In this document: positions 12,902 to 21,773 of the stretch, in pieces
How the letters are laid out: each line of letters starts with the position of its first letter
Position numbering within the stretch: the stretch's first letter is position 1
Assembly: GCF_038592985.1 (NCBI RefSeq)
Contig: NZ_CP151951.1
Coordinates: forward strand, 115,001-179,000
Reading direction: 5' to 3'
Length of the DNA stretch: 64,000 nucleotides
From: Paenibacillus sp. FSL R10-2782
GTDB lineage: Bacteria; Bacillota; Bacilli; Paenibacillales; Paenibacillaceae
The notes under the pieces: generated by a model
Databases searched by the model: none
What the model saw: only the letters and a program-made list of their open reading frames with translations
Told to the model about the DNA's origin: nothing
Position numbers and translations under genes: made by a program

Positions 12902-13500
12902 TATATATGGCTCTGAGCAGATGGTGTAGCGGTCCAGGTTTGCCACACGTTATCCTCGGCTAAAAGCCCGAACATTCGATGATCCTGCCATGTCCCTTGA
13001 ATTTGTACCAGCTTGCGGGCAATGCCTTCAGGCTGAAAGCCGCATTTTTGCAGTACACGCTGTGAGCGTTCGTTATGCAGCAGGGTGCCGGCTTGCAGTC
13101 GGTGAAGTGATAGGGCGCGGAATGCAAATTGTATGGTCAGCTTCAAAGCTGCGGTCATGTGTCCTTTGCCTTGTTCGTGCTGATCCATCATGTAGCCGAT
13201 ATCGGCGAATTGTCCCACGCCTCGCACAAGATTAGAAATAGAGATATACCCGATGAGACGCTCGTCCTCCAAGAGAAAGATACCGAACGAATATCCCCGA
13301 TCCTCCTCGGCTTGACGCAATTTTTGACGGATATATTCCTGCTGTTCTTCCAGCGTGAAAAATGAGTCGCCGTGAAGTGGCTCGTACGGTGCATGAGACT
13401 CCCTATTTGTAAGCCTGAGGGCCAGTAGAGCTTCACTATCCGCCAGGCTAAATGGTCGCAACAAGATACCTTGAGGCATGTTATACAGGCTCATAGGCAT
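12901..13500 (-). CDS. GNAT N-acetyltransferase, RimJ/RimL-like
   Basis: 199 residues. It shows the RimJ-type layout: N-terminal LRPFSLADSEALLAL, a central IGYISISNLVR strand, then GYMMDQHEQGKGHMTAAL (the acetyl-CoA pyrophosphate loop, a variant of Q/RxxGxG/A) and the C-terminal HNERSQRVLQKCGFQPEG. The acceptor could be a ribosomal protein N terminus or a small amine; sequence alone does not say. Start: ATG 13500 is 8 nt from AAGGAG; the ATG at 13518 overlaps that site. It runs in the same direction as tadA with a 91-nt gap. Confidence 0.88.
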   Translation of the reverse strand: MPMSLYNMPQGILLRPFSLADSEALLALRLTNRESHAPYEPLHGDSFFTLEEQQEYIRQKLRQAEEDRGYSFGIFLLEDERLIGYISISNLVRGVGQFADIGYMMDQHEQGKGHMTAALKLTIQFAFRALSLHRLQAGTLLHNERSQRVLQKCGFQPEGIARKLVQIQGTWQDHRMFGLLAEDNVWQTWTATPSAQSHI

Positions 13501-13591
13501 GGGCTGATCTCCTTCCATAGGAAATTAGCAGTGAGACGTAAATAACGGCTGCACCACTGTTGTGTATAAGTAAGCGATCTAGCTCCCATCC

Positions 13592-14146
<555 letters not shown>

Positions 14147-14167
14147 TTAACATGATGTGAATAATTT

Positions 14168-14248
14168 TGTGGATAACACGACACTTGTCCACAGGTTTAT
14201 CCACAGTTTATAATAAAGGCTGTGTATTTGTGGACGACTTGTGGATGA
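14168..14248. promoter_or_regulatory. Cluster of five DnaA-box-like sites
   Basis: Two perfect boxes: TGTGGATAA (14168-14176, minus) and TTATCCACA (14197-14205, plus). Near matches are TTGTCCACA (14185-14193), TGTGGACGA (14229-14237) and TGTGGATGA (14240-14248). An AT-rich stretch (14248-14262) follows. They lie between the divergent tadA and sensor-kinase genes, about 35 bp before the kinase promoter. They could regulate those genes or titrate DnaA. No dnaA or dnaN flanks them, so this is probably not oriC. Confidence 0.7.
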
Positions 14249-14282
14249 TTATCTTATTATATTGTAGGCAAACGTTCGCATA

Positions 14283-14311
14283 TTGACAACTGTATACAAG
14301 CTGTGTGTATT
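14283..14311 (+). promoter_or_regulatory. Probable promoter of the PAS sensor kinase
   Basis: TTGACA (14283-14288), 17-nt spacer, TGTATT (14306-14311). The leader to the GTG start would be about 100 nt. Confidence 0.45.
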
Positions 14312-14420
14312 TATGTTTATCCGGGAAATGTAAATGCTGGTATCACAGGCGGTATTACGGTATCATTGAGTTAGCAATTGCCAGTAATCGCCAGCATACG
14401 GCAAGAGGTGAGAAATCAGT

Positions 14421-16724
14421 GTGTCGATAAAAATCAAAATTACGATCATTTTGTCGGGGTCCCTTCTGTTTATCCTTTTGTTAAATATTGCACTCAACTA
14501 TTACACGACCCACGAAAATTTAAGAAGTGACAGCGAAACGAAAATGGTTCTGACGGCCAAGACTATTGGAGGTGCCATTGAACAAGCTCAACAAAGCTGG
14601 GTGGCTGTAGACAAGCAGCTTGGATATAATTTGTGGCTCTCTGCCACACTGGCTGCCAGCAAGCTAGATCCTGATATCGATCATATTACGCAGGAACAAC
14701 TCGAACAGATGACCAAGCGCAGCGGGGATATTGATATTTCCTTGATGGTGCGTGATGGAGAGGGGTATAAGATCGCCAAATCGTCGAATCCAAAAGAGAT
14801 CATGTCTGGCGATCCGTTGACCGGCTATTGGAAAAATGCAGTTGATCAATTATATGAGCATGGACAGGCTGGATTGGTGCATGGTCAACAACTGGAACAT
14901 TTTTGGACTGGAGCATTTGACTATACAGGCTCAGATGCCACCCATATTAACAAGTGGGGATTTTATTATGACCAGAAGCGAAACTATATGATCCGAATCT
15001 CCTTCCAAGACAGTGAAGTTCAAAATTTTATACCGATTCTCAATCCCGATGAAATCGTAAAGCAAACCCAACAAGTGGATTACCGCATCATGGAGATAAC
15101 AGGAATTAACCCCACAACCTTCGGTGGCCCTACGATGGACAGCCATGGAAACGACCGAAAATATTATTACATGTACAACAAACCTATCCGATTCGGCACG
15201 TATCAACTAGCGAGGGTGCAGGAGGATCGTTTGGCTGTGTCCAAGGCCGTTTTCTCCGGGGAGAGCATTGTACAGGAATGCTATATTAAAGGTGAACGGG
15301 TCCTCGTCAGTTACATACCATTTTATCCGGCTAACCGTGATGCCTATGTCATTCGAATTGTTATGAATTATGATACGATCTCTTCCGTTATTTATAAGCA
15401 ATTAATCAGTCTGATCGCCATCTCTATTGTCTTACTGGAGGTTGTAATCATTGGCAGTTATGTGCTGGCAAGTATATTTGTCCGCCCAATTCAGTCGATA
15501 TTGGGAAAAGTGAACGAGATGGCTGACGGCCATTTTGACACACGACTACAGATTAAGGGCGGCCATGAGCTTGCACAGCTAGGTGAGCGCATCAATGCGA
15601 TGGCCTACAATCTTGGGATGTATACACGGAGACTCGAACAGATGTATGAGGAAAACCGTTCTGTAAAAGAGCATTTGGAGTCTGTCATTAACCAGACTGC
15701 TGATGCGATTCATGTGACAGATCAGGATGAGCGTATCATCCGGGTCAATCATGCCTTTGAAGCCCTGTACGGCTGGACCAAAAAGGAATTGGTCGGACGT
15801 AAGCTCCAGTTTGTACCGCCACAGCAAGAGGAAGAGTACGAATTTCAGAAGGAAAGATTGCTTCAGGGAGAGAGTATGGTGTCTATTGAGTCCATTCGAA
15901 TGCGTAAGGATGGAAGTACGGTGGAGATTAGTATGAGTACATCGCCCATCCTGGATGAAGAAGGCCAGATTCTGGGATTTATCAGCGTCTCGCGGGATAT
16001 TACAGGCCGCAACCGGATGGAGGAATTGCTGCGCAGATCGGAGAAGCTGACGACGGTAGGACAACTGGCGGCAGGGGTGGCGCACGAAATTCGTAATCCG
16101 CTGACCACGCTGCGTGGGTTTCTCCAGTTACAGCAGCAAAATAAAGCGCTGAATCTGAAGCATAACGATATTATGCTGTCCGAGCTGGATCGTATTAATC
16201 TGATCGTTAGCGAATTTTTAATATTGGCGAAGCCGCAAGCTGTACATTTTCAGAAAAGAGATGTGCGCAATATTGTGAGTGACGTTATTTCCTTGCTTGA
16301 TAGTCAGGCGCATCTGCTGGGCATTGTGTTCAATCTTGAAGTAACGGAGGAGCCTGCCCTCGTACATGCCGAAGTAAATCAGTTAAAGCAGGTATTCATT
16401 AATTTGCTTAAAAATAGTATGGAGGCCATGAGTAAGGGTGGTACGATAACGATTCATTTGTTCTTGGAGGGAGAAAGCGTTAAAATCTTCATACGGGACC
16501 AAGGGACGGGTATTCCCGCAGAGATGCTGTCCAAGCTGGGGGAACCTTTTTTCACAAACAAAGAAACAGGTACAGGACTCGGACTCATGGTCAGCCAGCG
16601 TATTATACAGAGTCATAAAGGAACACTGGATATTGAAAGCATAGAGGGTGAGGGAACAACAGCCCTTGTGCAGCTTCCAACTGCCAAGCCTGAGCAACTG
16701 GAGGGGCAGGAGAAGGAAGCGTGA
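14421..16724 (+). CDS. Orphan PAS-domain sensor histidine kinase, sporulation-kinase-like
   Basis: 767 residues. Order: TM1 (about 8-28), large extracellular sensor (30-325), TM2 (328-353), HAMP (354-405), PAS (415-525), HisKA with phospho-His in VAHEIRNPLTTLRG (His555), then HATPase with N box NLLKNSMEAM, G1 DQGTGIP and G2 GTGLGL. The HEIRNPLT-type H box and PAS input are those of the KinA-E/ResE-like kinases that feed the Spo0 phosphorelay, and no response-regulator gene is adjacent. A role in starting sporulation is inferred. GTG start at 14421 follows AGAGGTGAG. Five DnaA-box-like sites lie upstream. Confidence 0.93.
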   Translation: MSIKIKITIILSGSLLFILLLNIALNYYTTHENLRSDSETKMVLTAKTIGGAIEQAQQSWVAVDKQLGYNLWLSATLAASKLDPDIDHITQEQLEQMTKRSGDIDISLMVRDGEGYKIAKSSNPKEIMSGDPLTGYWKNAVDQLYEHGQAGLVHGQQLEHFWTGAFDYTGSDATHINKWGFYYDQKRNYMIRISFQDSEVQNFIPILNPDEIVKQTQQVDYRIMEITGINPTTFGGPTMDSHGNDRKYYYMYNKPIRFGTYQLARVQEDRLAVSKAVFSGESIVQECYIKGERVLVSYIPFYPANRDAYVIRIVMNYDTISSVIYKQLISLIAISIVLLEVVIIGSYVLASIFVRPIQSILGKVNEMADGHFDTRLQIKGGHELAQLGERINAMAYNLGMYTRRLEQMYEENRSVKEHLESVINQTADAIHVTDQDERIIRVNHAFEALYGWTKKELVGRKLQFVPPQQEEEYEFQKERLLQGESMVSIESIRMRKDGSTVEISMSTSPILDEEGQILGFISVSRDITGRNRMEELLRRSEKLTTVGQLAAGVAHEIRNPLTTLRGFLQLQQQNKALNLKHNDIMLSELDRINLIVSEFLILAKPQAVHFQKRDVRNIVSDVISLLDSQAHLLGIVFNLEVTEEPALVHAEVNQLKQVFINLLKNSMEAMSKGGTITIHLFLEGESVKIFIRDQGTGIPAEMLSKLGEPFFTNKETGTGLGLMVSQRIIQSHKGTLDIESIEGEGTTALVQLPTAKPEQLEGQEKEA

Positions 16725-16748
16725 CAGTAGAAATGGAGGGTACACAGG

Positions 16749-17450
16749 TTGCGCATTAACAAGTTTATCAGCGAAACCGGTTTTTGCTCGCGCCGGGAGG
16801 CGGACAAGCTGGTAGAGAGCGGCCGCGTGACGATTAACGGCGAGGTGGCGGTGCTGGGCAGTCAGGCGGAGGAGGGCGACGATGTCCGTGTGAACGGCAA
16901 GCCACTCCGTGAGAAGTCCAATCACGTATATATTGCATTGAACAAGCCGGTGGGGATTACAAGCACGACAGAGAGCCATATTCAAGGGAATGTTGTCGAC
17001 TTTGTGGGACACCCGCAGCGGATTTTTCCCATCGGACGTCTGGATAAAGATTCGGAAGGTCTTATTTTACTTACCAATGACGGAGATGTTGTGAATAAGA
17101 TTTTACGGGCGGAAGGCAAGCATGAGAAGGAATATATCGTAACGGTGGATCGACCCGTCACACCTTCTTTCGTGCAGGGGATGTCCACAGGTGTAAAAAT
17201 ACTCGGTCAGCGGACGCTTCCCTGCGAAGTGACGCGTGTTTCTGAGTACGTATTCCGCATCATCTTGACGGAAGGAAAAAACCGTCAGATTCGGCGCATG
17301 TGTGCTGCCTTCGGCTATGAAGTGAAGAAGCTGCAACGTCTGCGGATTATGAATATTCGATTGGGGTCGCTTCAGAGAGGCGCCTGGCGCGACCTGACAG
17401 AGACAGAGAAGCAGGAACTAGGTGAGATGCTGAATTACACACTCAGCTAA
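16749..17450 (+). CDS. rluF: 23S rRNA pseudouridine synthase, RluF type
   Basis: Isomerises uridine in 23S rRNA. 233 residues: N-terminal S4 domain (RINKFISETGFCSRREADKLV, 2-60), then the RsuA/RluB-family catalytic domain with GRLDKDSEGLILLTNDG, where Asp of GRLD is the nucleophile, and EGKNRQIRRMC. The N terminus and length favour RluF (U2604 in E. coli numbering) over RluB or RsuA; the exact target is inferred. TTG start 16749 follows GGAGGG, 24 nt after the kinase stop, so the two are probably co-transcribed. Confidence 0.88.
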   Translation: MRINKFISETGFCSRREADKLVESGRVTINGEVAVLGSQAEEGDDVRVNGKPLREKSNHVYIALNKPVGITSTTESHIQGNVVDFVGHPQRIFPIGRLDKDSEGLILLTNDGDVVNKILRAEGKHEKEYIVTVDRPVTPSFVQGMSTGVKILGQRTLPCEVTRVSEYVFRIILTEGKNRQIRRMCAAFGYEVKKLQRLRIMNIRLGSLQRGAWRDLTETEKQELGEMLNYTLS

Positions 17451-17525
17451 GCCTGAGGGCTTCTCATGGCTGATAGATGGCAGGGCAATGGATAGGATAA
17501 GAGGCAGAGTGGAATAGCACAATGA

Positions 17526-17563
17526 AAAGGCACCAGCTGCATAAAAAATGCGGCGGTGCCTTT
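17526..17563. terminator. Bidirectional terminator between rluF and motB
   Basis: Stem AAAGGCACC.GC.GCAT / ATGC.GC.GGTGCCTTT with an A-rich loop, between convergent genes. Confidence 0.8.
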
Positions 17564-17584
17564 GTCTATATAACATATGCATAA

Positions 17585-18412
17585 TCAACCTTCATTCGAG
17601 CTTGAGGTAGGACTGATAACTTGTGTGCCGTTCTGATATTTACGTAGTACGGAAATTTCGACACGGCGGTTTTTGGAGCGTCCTTGACCATCCTGATTGC
17701 TTGCTAGGGGACGATACTCACCATAACCGATGGATACAAATTTGGTTGGATCAAGCTGCGGGTTGAGTAGCAAAATGCGCAAGAAATTCAGAGATCGTTT
17801 GGCACTCAAATCAAAGTTGGATGGAAACTGGCTATTGGAAATAGGGACATTATCCGTATGACCCGATACGATAACATCATAGCCAGGAAACTGCTGGAGC
17901 ATGCTGGAGATGGACTTGGCCAGCTTTCTCGCTTCCGGCTTTACTTCGGCCTCACCCGATGAAAACAAGGCGTTATCACTAATAGTTATCATGAGCTGGG
18001 ATTGGTTCAGTTTTGTATTGAGCAGCGGAGTCAGCCCATTATTTTCAATATACTGATCCATTTGCTTTTTGAGCTTTTTCAAGTCCTCTTCTTCCCGCTG
18101 GGCGAGTTGCTTTTGCAGTTCAGCCGTAGAAGTTGCCTTCGATTTTATAGGTTGTGTTACCTGTTCTTTATTTTTGCCCATATCTGCGGATTGTGGCGAT
18201 GGATTGGCAGCAGAGTGATCCAGTATGCCTGTGCCGCCACTAAAGGCCGCACTCATGGATTGAGCCATAGTTTCAAATTTTTTGGCGTCGAGCGCGCTCA
18301 TCCCGAATAAGACGATGAAAAGAGCTAGCAGAAGGGTCATCAAGTCGGAATATGGCAACAGCCAGCTTTCGTCGGCATGCTCCTCGTGCGGTTCATGTCT
18401 TTTTTTACTCAC
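17585..18412 (-). CDS. motB: Flagellar motor stator protein MotB
   Basis: Anchors the proton-driven stator to peptidoglycan. 275 residues: a charged N terminus, the single TM with the proton-carrying Asp in SWLLPYSDLMTLLLALF, a linker, and a C-terminal OmpA-like domain with VSGHTDNVPI, NFDLSAKRS and SIGYGEYRP..SKNRRVE. The PYSDLMTLLLALF form is that of proton-type MotB. The start is uncertain: GTG 18412 has a ribosome site at normal distance; ATG 18424 abuts its own. It overlaps motA by 8 nt (translational coupling). No other flagellar genes are in the window. Confidence 0.95.
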   Translation of the reverse strand: MSKKRHEPHEEHADESWLLPYSDLMTLLLALFIVLFGMSALDAKKFETMAQSMSAAFSGGTGILDHSAANPSPQSADMGKNKEQVTQPIKSKATSTAELQKQLAQREEEDLKKLKKQMDQYIENNGLTPLLNTKLNQSQLMITISDNALFSSGEAEVKPEARKLAKSISSMLQQFPGYDVIVSGHTDNVPISNSQFPSNFDLSAKRSLNFLRILLLNPQLDPTKFVSIGYGEYRPLASNQDGQGRSKNRRVEISVLRKYQNGTQVISPTSSSNEG

Positions 18413-19199
18413 CGGAATCCCCATCCTTCTCGGTCAGGGTAGCCCGTTCGGTTGGAGTCAGGAATATCGTCAGTTTTTGGCTGATCGCAATGGTGGATAT
18501 ACCTGATTGAATCGACAGCAGGCCTTCGACCATCATCAATTTAAGCTCTACTTCTTTTTTGGATAGTCGTTTCAGCTTATTGGACATTGGATGCCACAGG
18601 ACATAACCTGTAAAAATACCAAGCAACGTCGCAATAAAGGCTGCCGCGATGGCATGAGACAGCTTGGCCATGTCACTAAGATCGGCCAGAGCGGCAATCA
18701 GACCTACGACGGCACCGAGTACCCCGAGCGTTGGAGCGTACATACCAGCCTGAGAGAAGATCAGTGCACCGGAGCGGTGTCGATCCTCGGTGGCGTTAAT
18801 GTCCTCCATTAGAACATCCCGCACGAATTCCTGATCATTACCATCAATAATCATACGCATACCACCACGCATAAAGGGATCGTCGATCTCCTCTACCTTG
18901 GATTCCAGCGCAAGCAGACCTTCGCGACGGGTAATGGATGCCCATTCGGTAAATGTGCCGATGAGCTCTTTACGGTCCAAAAGCTTTTGTTCCGTAAAAA
19001 TAACCTTGAACAGTTTTGGAATCCGTTTGATTTCTTCCATCGGGAAGGCCATAAAAATACTTGCTGCCGTTCCGACAAAAATAATCATGTAAGCAGCGGG
19101 GTTGTTGACCAAGTTGATCACTGGCGCACCTTTGAGAATCATCCCGACGACCAATGACACAATCCCGAGTACAAGTCCAATAATGGTTGAAATTTGCAT
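18405..19199 (-). CDS. motA: Flagellar motor stator protein MotA
   Basis: Forms the ion channel of the stator with MotB. 264 residues: four TM segments (about 4-24, 33-52, 146-167, 178-198), the cytoplasmic loop with conserved charged residues (RREGLLALE, DPFMRGGMRMIIDG), and the conserved SQAGMYAPTLGVLGAVVGLI and AAFIATLLGIFTGY. The start is ATG 19199 giving MQISTIIG; GAGGTG lies just before it. Transcribed from a sigma-D-like promoter at 19295-19321, leading a two-gene operon. Confidence 0.95.
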   Translation of the reverse strand: MQISTIIGLVLGIVSLVVGMILKGAPVINLVNNPAAYMIIFVGTAASIFMAFPMEEIKRIPKLFKVIFTEQKLLDRKELIGTFTEWASITRREGLLALESKVEEIDDPFMRGGMRMIIDGNDQEFVRDVLMEDINATEDRHRSGALIFSQAGMYAPTLGVLGAVVGLIAALADLSDMAKLSHAIAAAFIATLLGIFTGYVLWHPMSNKLKRLSKKEVELKLMMVEGLLSIQSGISTIAISQKLTIFLTPTERATLTEKDGDSGE

Positions 19200-19294
19200 G
19201 ATACACCTCATCCATGAGAATAGATTTTGAATCCTTTCATGCCGCCGGGGTCGTCCTTGCCCCAGGCACGTCATTACAAGACGGATTATAGTAT

Positions 19295-19321
19295 TTATCG
19301 ACAAAACTCTCTTTTTTGTTA
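19295..19321 (-). promoter_or_regulatory. Sigma-D (flagellar) type promoter of motAB
   Basis: On the minus strand: TAAC, exactly 15 nt, GTCGATAA. The B. subtilis sigma-D consensus is TAAA-N15-GCCGATAT, so 9 of 12 positions match. The predicted transcript start is about 90 nt before motA. B. subtilis motAB is known to be sigma-D dependent. Confidence 0.7.
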
Positions 19322-19386
19322 AGTACGAATTTCCGGTATAATAAGGTGATTATGTAATGAATGGCGGAAGAATTGGAGGAAATGGC

Positions 19387-19680
19387 ATGGGAGTGAAGCA
19401 CGGACGGGAGTATGAACAAATTTTGAACGATTTGACAGAGGCTGTGGGACGCATTCCAGATAGCTATGAATTTTTCGAAATGGAAGCAGAAGATTGGGAC
19501 AGGCTGGACCCGGCAGGGCGTCAGGAAGTCAATGAAGCACTGGCTGAAGATCTGTTTTATGCGCTGGGTACAGAGCCTGTTATCGCTGTGGGCAGCGGCG
19601 TTGTTATCTATGAACCGGGGCGGCACCGTATCTATGTGCTCATTGGAGATGAGGAGTTGACGTCGGTACCTTTGATTTGA
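19387..19680 (+). CDS. Small conserved-looking protein of unknown function
   Basis: 97 residues, acidic, soluble. The N-terminal half is helical and charged (REYEQILNDLTEAVGRIPDS); the C-terminal half alternates in beta fashion (VIAVGSGVVIYEPG, RIYVLIG). No known motif recognised. Start ATG 19387 is 6 nt after TTGGAGG; an ATG at 19357 is in frame without a site. TATAAT at 19337-19342 could be its -10. Divergent from motAB and 119 nt before the pterin dehydratase gene. Confidence 0.75.
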   Translation: MGVKHGREYEQILNDLTEAVGRIPDSYEFFEMEAEDWDRLDPAGRQEVNEALAEDLFYALGTEPVIAVGSGVVIYEPGRHRIYVLIGDEELTSVPLI

Positions 19681-19799
19681 ACAGGCCGTTTTATGGATTT
19701 ATCAACGGGGCCGTGGTAATATGGACACCAATATATCGTAGTTTTGGTCGCATTCAAAGCGGCTGAAAGGCTTCCGTACAAACAGGGAGGAGTCGTATC

Positions 19800-20099
19800 A
19801 TGCCTTTTACACAAGGAGAGATTGAAGCACATCTGGAGAAGCTGGAGGGCTGGGAACTGGAGGAAGGACGATGGATTGTCCGGAAATATAATTTTTCCAG
19901 TTTTATGAAAGGGATTGCATTCGTGGATGAAGTTGCTGCTATATCGGAAGCATTTAATCATCATCCATTTATTACGATTGATTATAAGACCGTGACCCTG
20001 CGTTTAACCTCCTGGGATGACGGTGGCATTATGGCCGTGGATATTAAGGAAGCCCAACAATATAATGAAGCTTTTGAGAAAATGCGTAGCAGTCATTGA
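19800..20099 (+). CDS. 4a-hydroxytetrahydrobiopterin dehydratase (PCD/DCoH)
   Basis: Dehydrates 4a-hydroxy-tetrahydropterin, recycling the cofactor of aromatic amino acid hydroxylases. In bacteria without such hydroxylases it may act in molybdopterin or folate metabolism. 99 residues, full length. The signature EAFNHHPFITIDYKTVTL with the HH pair, and LTSWDDGGI, are present. Start ATG 19800 follows CAGGGAGGAG. No phenylalanine hydroxylase gene is in the window. Confidence 0.92.
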   Translation: MPFTQGEIEAHLEKLEGWELEEGRWIVRKYNFSSFMKGIAFVDEVAAISEAFNHHPFITIDYKTVTLRLTSWDDGGIMAVDIKEAQQYNEAFEKMRSSH

Positions 20100-20118
20100 G
20101 CTAATCGTAGCCTGCCGT

Positions 20119-20179
20119 ATGATAAAAGCGCCTTCGATATACAACAATGCTGTTGTATGCCGAAGGCGCTTTTATCATA
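20119..20179. terminator. Bidirectional terminator
   Basis: Long hairpin: TGATAAAAGCGCCTTCG pairs with CGAAGGCGCTTTTATCA, with an inner palindromic ATACAACA/TGTTGTAT. It lies between convergent genes and overlaps the stop codon of the minus-strand gene. Confidence 0.88.
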
Positions 20180-20681
20180 GAACACGAGGCTGGTGGTCGG
20201 GATGATATACCATACAATGAAACGCCTTCTTGCCATCGGGAGTCTGACGTTCATAGGTATCGGTAAGCTCAAATCCGGCTGCCTTGTAAGCACGGATGGC
20301 GCGCCCATTCCAGGTCAGCACCTCCAGATCAATTTCATTCTCAGGATTGCGTCGTCTGGCTTCCTCGGCAATGGCACGGACAAATTCGGCGCCTCTGCCA
20401 TGTCCACACAATCCGGGATGCATTCCCAGACCTAGCCGGGTCACGCCAATCATCGGGAAATATTGAGCAAATCCGGTTAGTATGTTCTCGTCGTCCAATA
20501 CGGCTACGTATTGATCTTGGCGAAGCGAGGGGCTTCCAAATTCGACCTCAAGCGCCTTCATTTGTTCCCAAGGCAGCCAGCCGTATATATTGTAGGGTGG
20601 ATCATAGCGCCACTCACATATCGCAGCCGCCTGCTGCTCGTCCATCGGCACGATTCGGTAGTTAGATATTGAGGCAGGCAT
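20175..20681 (-). CDS. GNAT N-acetyltransferase
   Basis: 168 residues. Acetyl-CoA site LGLGMHPGLCGHGRGAEFVRAI (R/QxxGxG/A form HGRG) and the C-terminal WNGRAIRAYKAAGFELT of GNAT proteins. The substrate cannot be read from sequence. Start ATG 20681 is preceded by AAAGGAGGACGGGAAGAC. Single gene ending in the shared terminator. Confidence 0.88.
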   Translation of the reverse strand: MPASISNYRIVPMDEQQAAAICEWRYDPPYNIYGWLPWEQMKALEVEFGSPSLRQDQYVAVLDDENILTGFAQYFPMIGVTRLGLGMHPGLCGHGRGAEFVRAIAEEARRRNPENEIDLEVLTWNGRAIRAYKAAGFELTDTYERQTPDGKKAFHCMVYHPDHQPRVL

Positions 20682-20918
20682 GTCTTCCCGTCCTCCTTTT
20701 ACAAGTACTTAAACCATTAACAACAGATTGTAGACAAGTTGCAGGGGATTGGCAAGCGTGTTTATTTCATACCCAAGTCGGGTATACATTCAATAAGAAG
20801 GCTTTACTGCTCATATGCTCCCCCCGCCGTGACGGTAAAACCGACGATGTTCGCAACAACTGAAACCTTTTGAGGTGTCAGTTCGTCAGTAAAGATAACG
20901 TTTCTGATGTCGCGGACA
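20682..20918. other. Intergenic region, possible gene remnant
   Basis: The plus strand shows nothing convincing. On the minus strand a frame without a start codon is open from 20965 to a stop at 20804 (53 codons; VIFTDELTPQKVSVV and GFTVTAGGAYEQ among them). It reads like protein but runs through the terminator of the NlpC/P60 gene. It may be a decayed gene end or chance. A small hairpin ATACCC/GGGTAT lies at about 20769-20785. Confidence 0.3.
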
Positions 20919-20961
20919 TAAAAAACCGCAATTCGATTCCGGCCAGAATCAAATTGCGGCT
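20919..20961 (-). terminator. Terminator of the NlpC/P60 gene
   Basis: On the minus strand CCGCAATTTGATTC / GAATCGAATTGCGG (one mismatch) followed by TTTTTT. Confidence 0.88.
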
Positions 20962-20984
20962 CAGGTTAGCTTGCTGTTCGTTAG

Positions 20985-21485
20985 TTATTCTACGTTGTCG
21001 TCATCAGGAGTTTCAGAAGCTACAGCGTGGTAAGCATCTGTGCTCATAATTCTTTTGGCACCGACATATCGGTTAGCGTAATAATTTTCGTTCAGTGAGC
21101 TAACAACTACACCACGTGAAGATGAGGAGTGGGCAAATTTCCCTTCACCCATGAAGATACCTACATGGGAAATGCCTCTACCTGTGGTGTTGAAGAACAC
21201 CAGGTCTCCAGGTCTCATTTCATCGCGGGATACGGAAGATCCCATTTTGAATTGTGATCCGGATTGATGCGGCAGTTTAATTCCCAGTTTTTGATATACA
21301 TACATTGTGAAGCCGGAGCAATCGAATCCGTCGAGTGTAGTGCCTCCGCTTCTGTAGCTCGTTCCTTTGGTATCTTGGATGACCTGGTCCATCTTGGAGT
21401 CTGCAAATGCACTGCCGCCACCGAATGTAAAAGATGTAAAGGCAATGGCAAGACCCATGACTGCGATTGTTAGTTTCTTCTTCAA
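20985..21485 (-). CDS. Secreted NlpC/P60 peptidoglycan endopeptidase
   Basis: Cleaves D-Glu-meso-DAP type bonds in cell-wall peptides. 166 residues: signal peptide with AFA-D cleavage near residue 29, then a bare NlpC/P60 domain with catalytic Cys in FDCSGF (Cys56), His in ISHVGIFMG (His107) and the third residue in KFAHSSS (His119). It has no SH3 or LysM binding domain. ATG 21485 is preceded by GGAAGGGG. A c-di-AMP riboswitch in the 5' leader places it in turgor and wall homeostasis. Confidence 0.94.
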   Translation of the reverse strand: MKKKLTIAVMGLAIAFTSFTFGGGSAFADSKMDQVIQDTKGTSYRSGGTTLDGFDCSGFTMYVYQKLGIKLPHQSGSQFKMGSSVSRDEMRPGDLVFFNTTGRGISHVGIFMGEGKFAHSSSSRGVVVSSLNENYYANRYVGAKRIMSTDAYHAVASETPDDDNVE

Positions 21486-21506
21486 AAAAAATATACCCCT
21501 TCCAAT

Positions 21507-21617
21507 GCCTGCGAGGTTAGCTTAAGGATTCGGTAGAAGGTTCCCCTATGACCACTCTGTTGCGAGATCAATTCACCCAAACTGGTTCCCCCGCTTCCTA
21601 GGTGCCAGGAATTAGGC
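21507..21617 (-). ncRNA. ydaO/yuaA riboswitch (cyclic di-AMP)
   Basis: On the minus strand, in order: GCCTAATTCC, GAAGCGGGGGAACCA, TTTGGGTGAATT, AGGGGAACCTTCTACCGAATCC, AGCTAACCTCGCAGGC. These are the conserved blocks of the ydaO/yuaA class, and the outer GCCT..AGGC close helix P1. The class binds c-di-AMP and usually turns genes off, often wall hydrolases. It ends about 22 nt before the NlpC/P60 start; the run of eight T just before the ribosome site may be part of the expression platform. Confidence 0.92.
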
Positions 21618-21773
21618 TTAACTTAAGATGTGCACCTTGGAGAGCAGTATTCACGATAACGATGCTTTAAGGTAAAGGTTACAATAAAGATTACAAAGTT
21701 GTTACTATCAGTTCACTGCGATTATTGTAACAAAGTCGGCTGGCTTTGGCAAATGTTTCATCGCAAAAAGTTA

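Noticed and set aside
13501-13591. SRP RNA (scr) next to tadA, as in B. subtilis
   Set aside because: Only 91 nt lie between tadA and the acetyltransferase gene, without the conserved SRP Alu or GGAA loop.
14168-14262. Replication origin at the DnaA boxes
   Set aside because: No dnaA, dnaN, rpmH or recF beside it; only five boxes in 81 bp. Recorded as a regulatory cluster instead.
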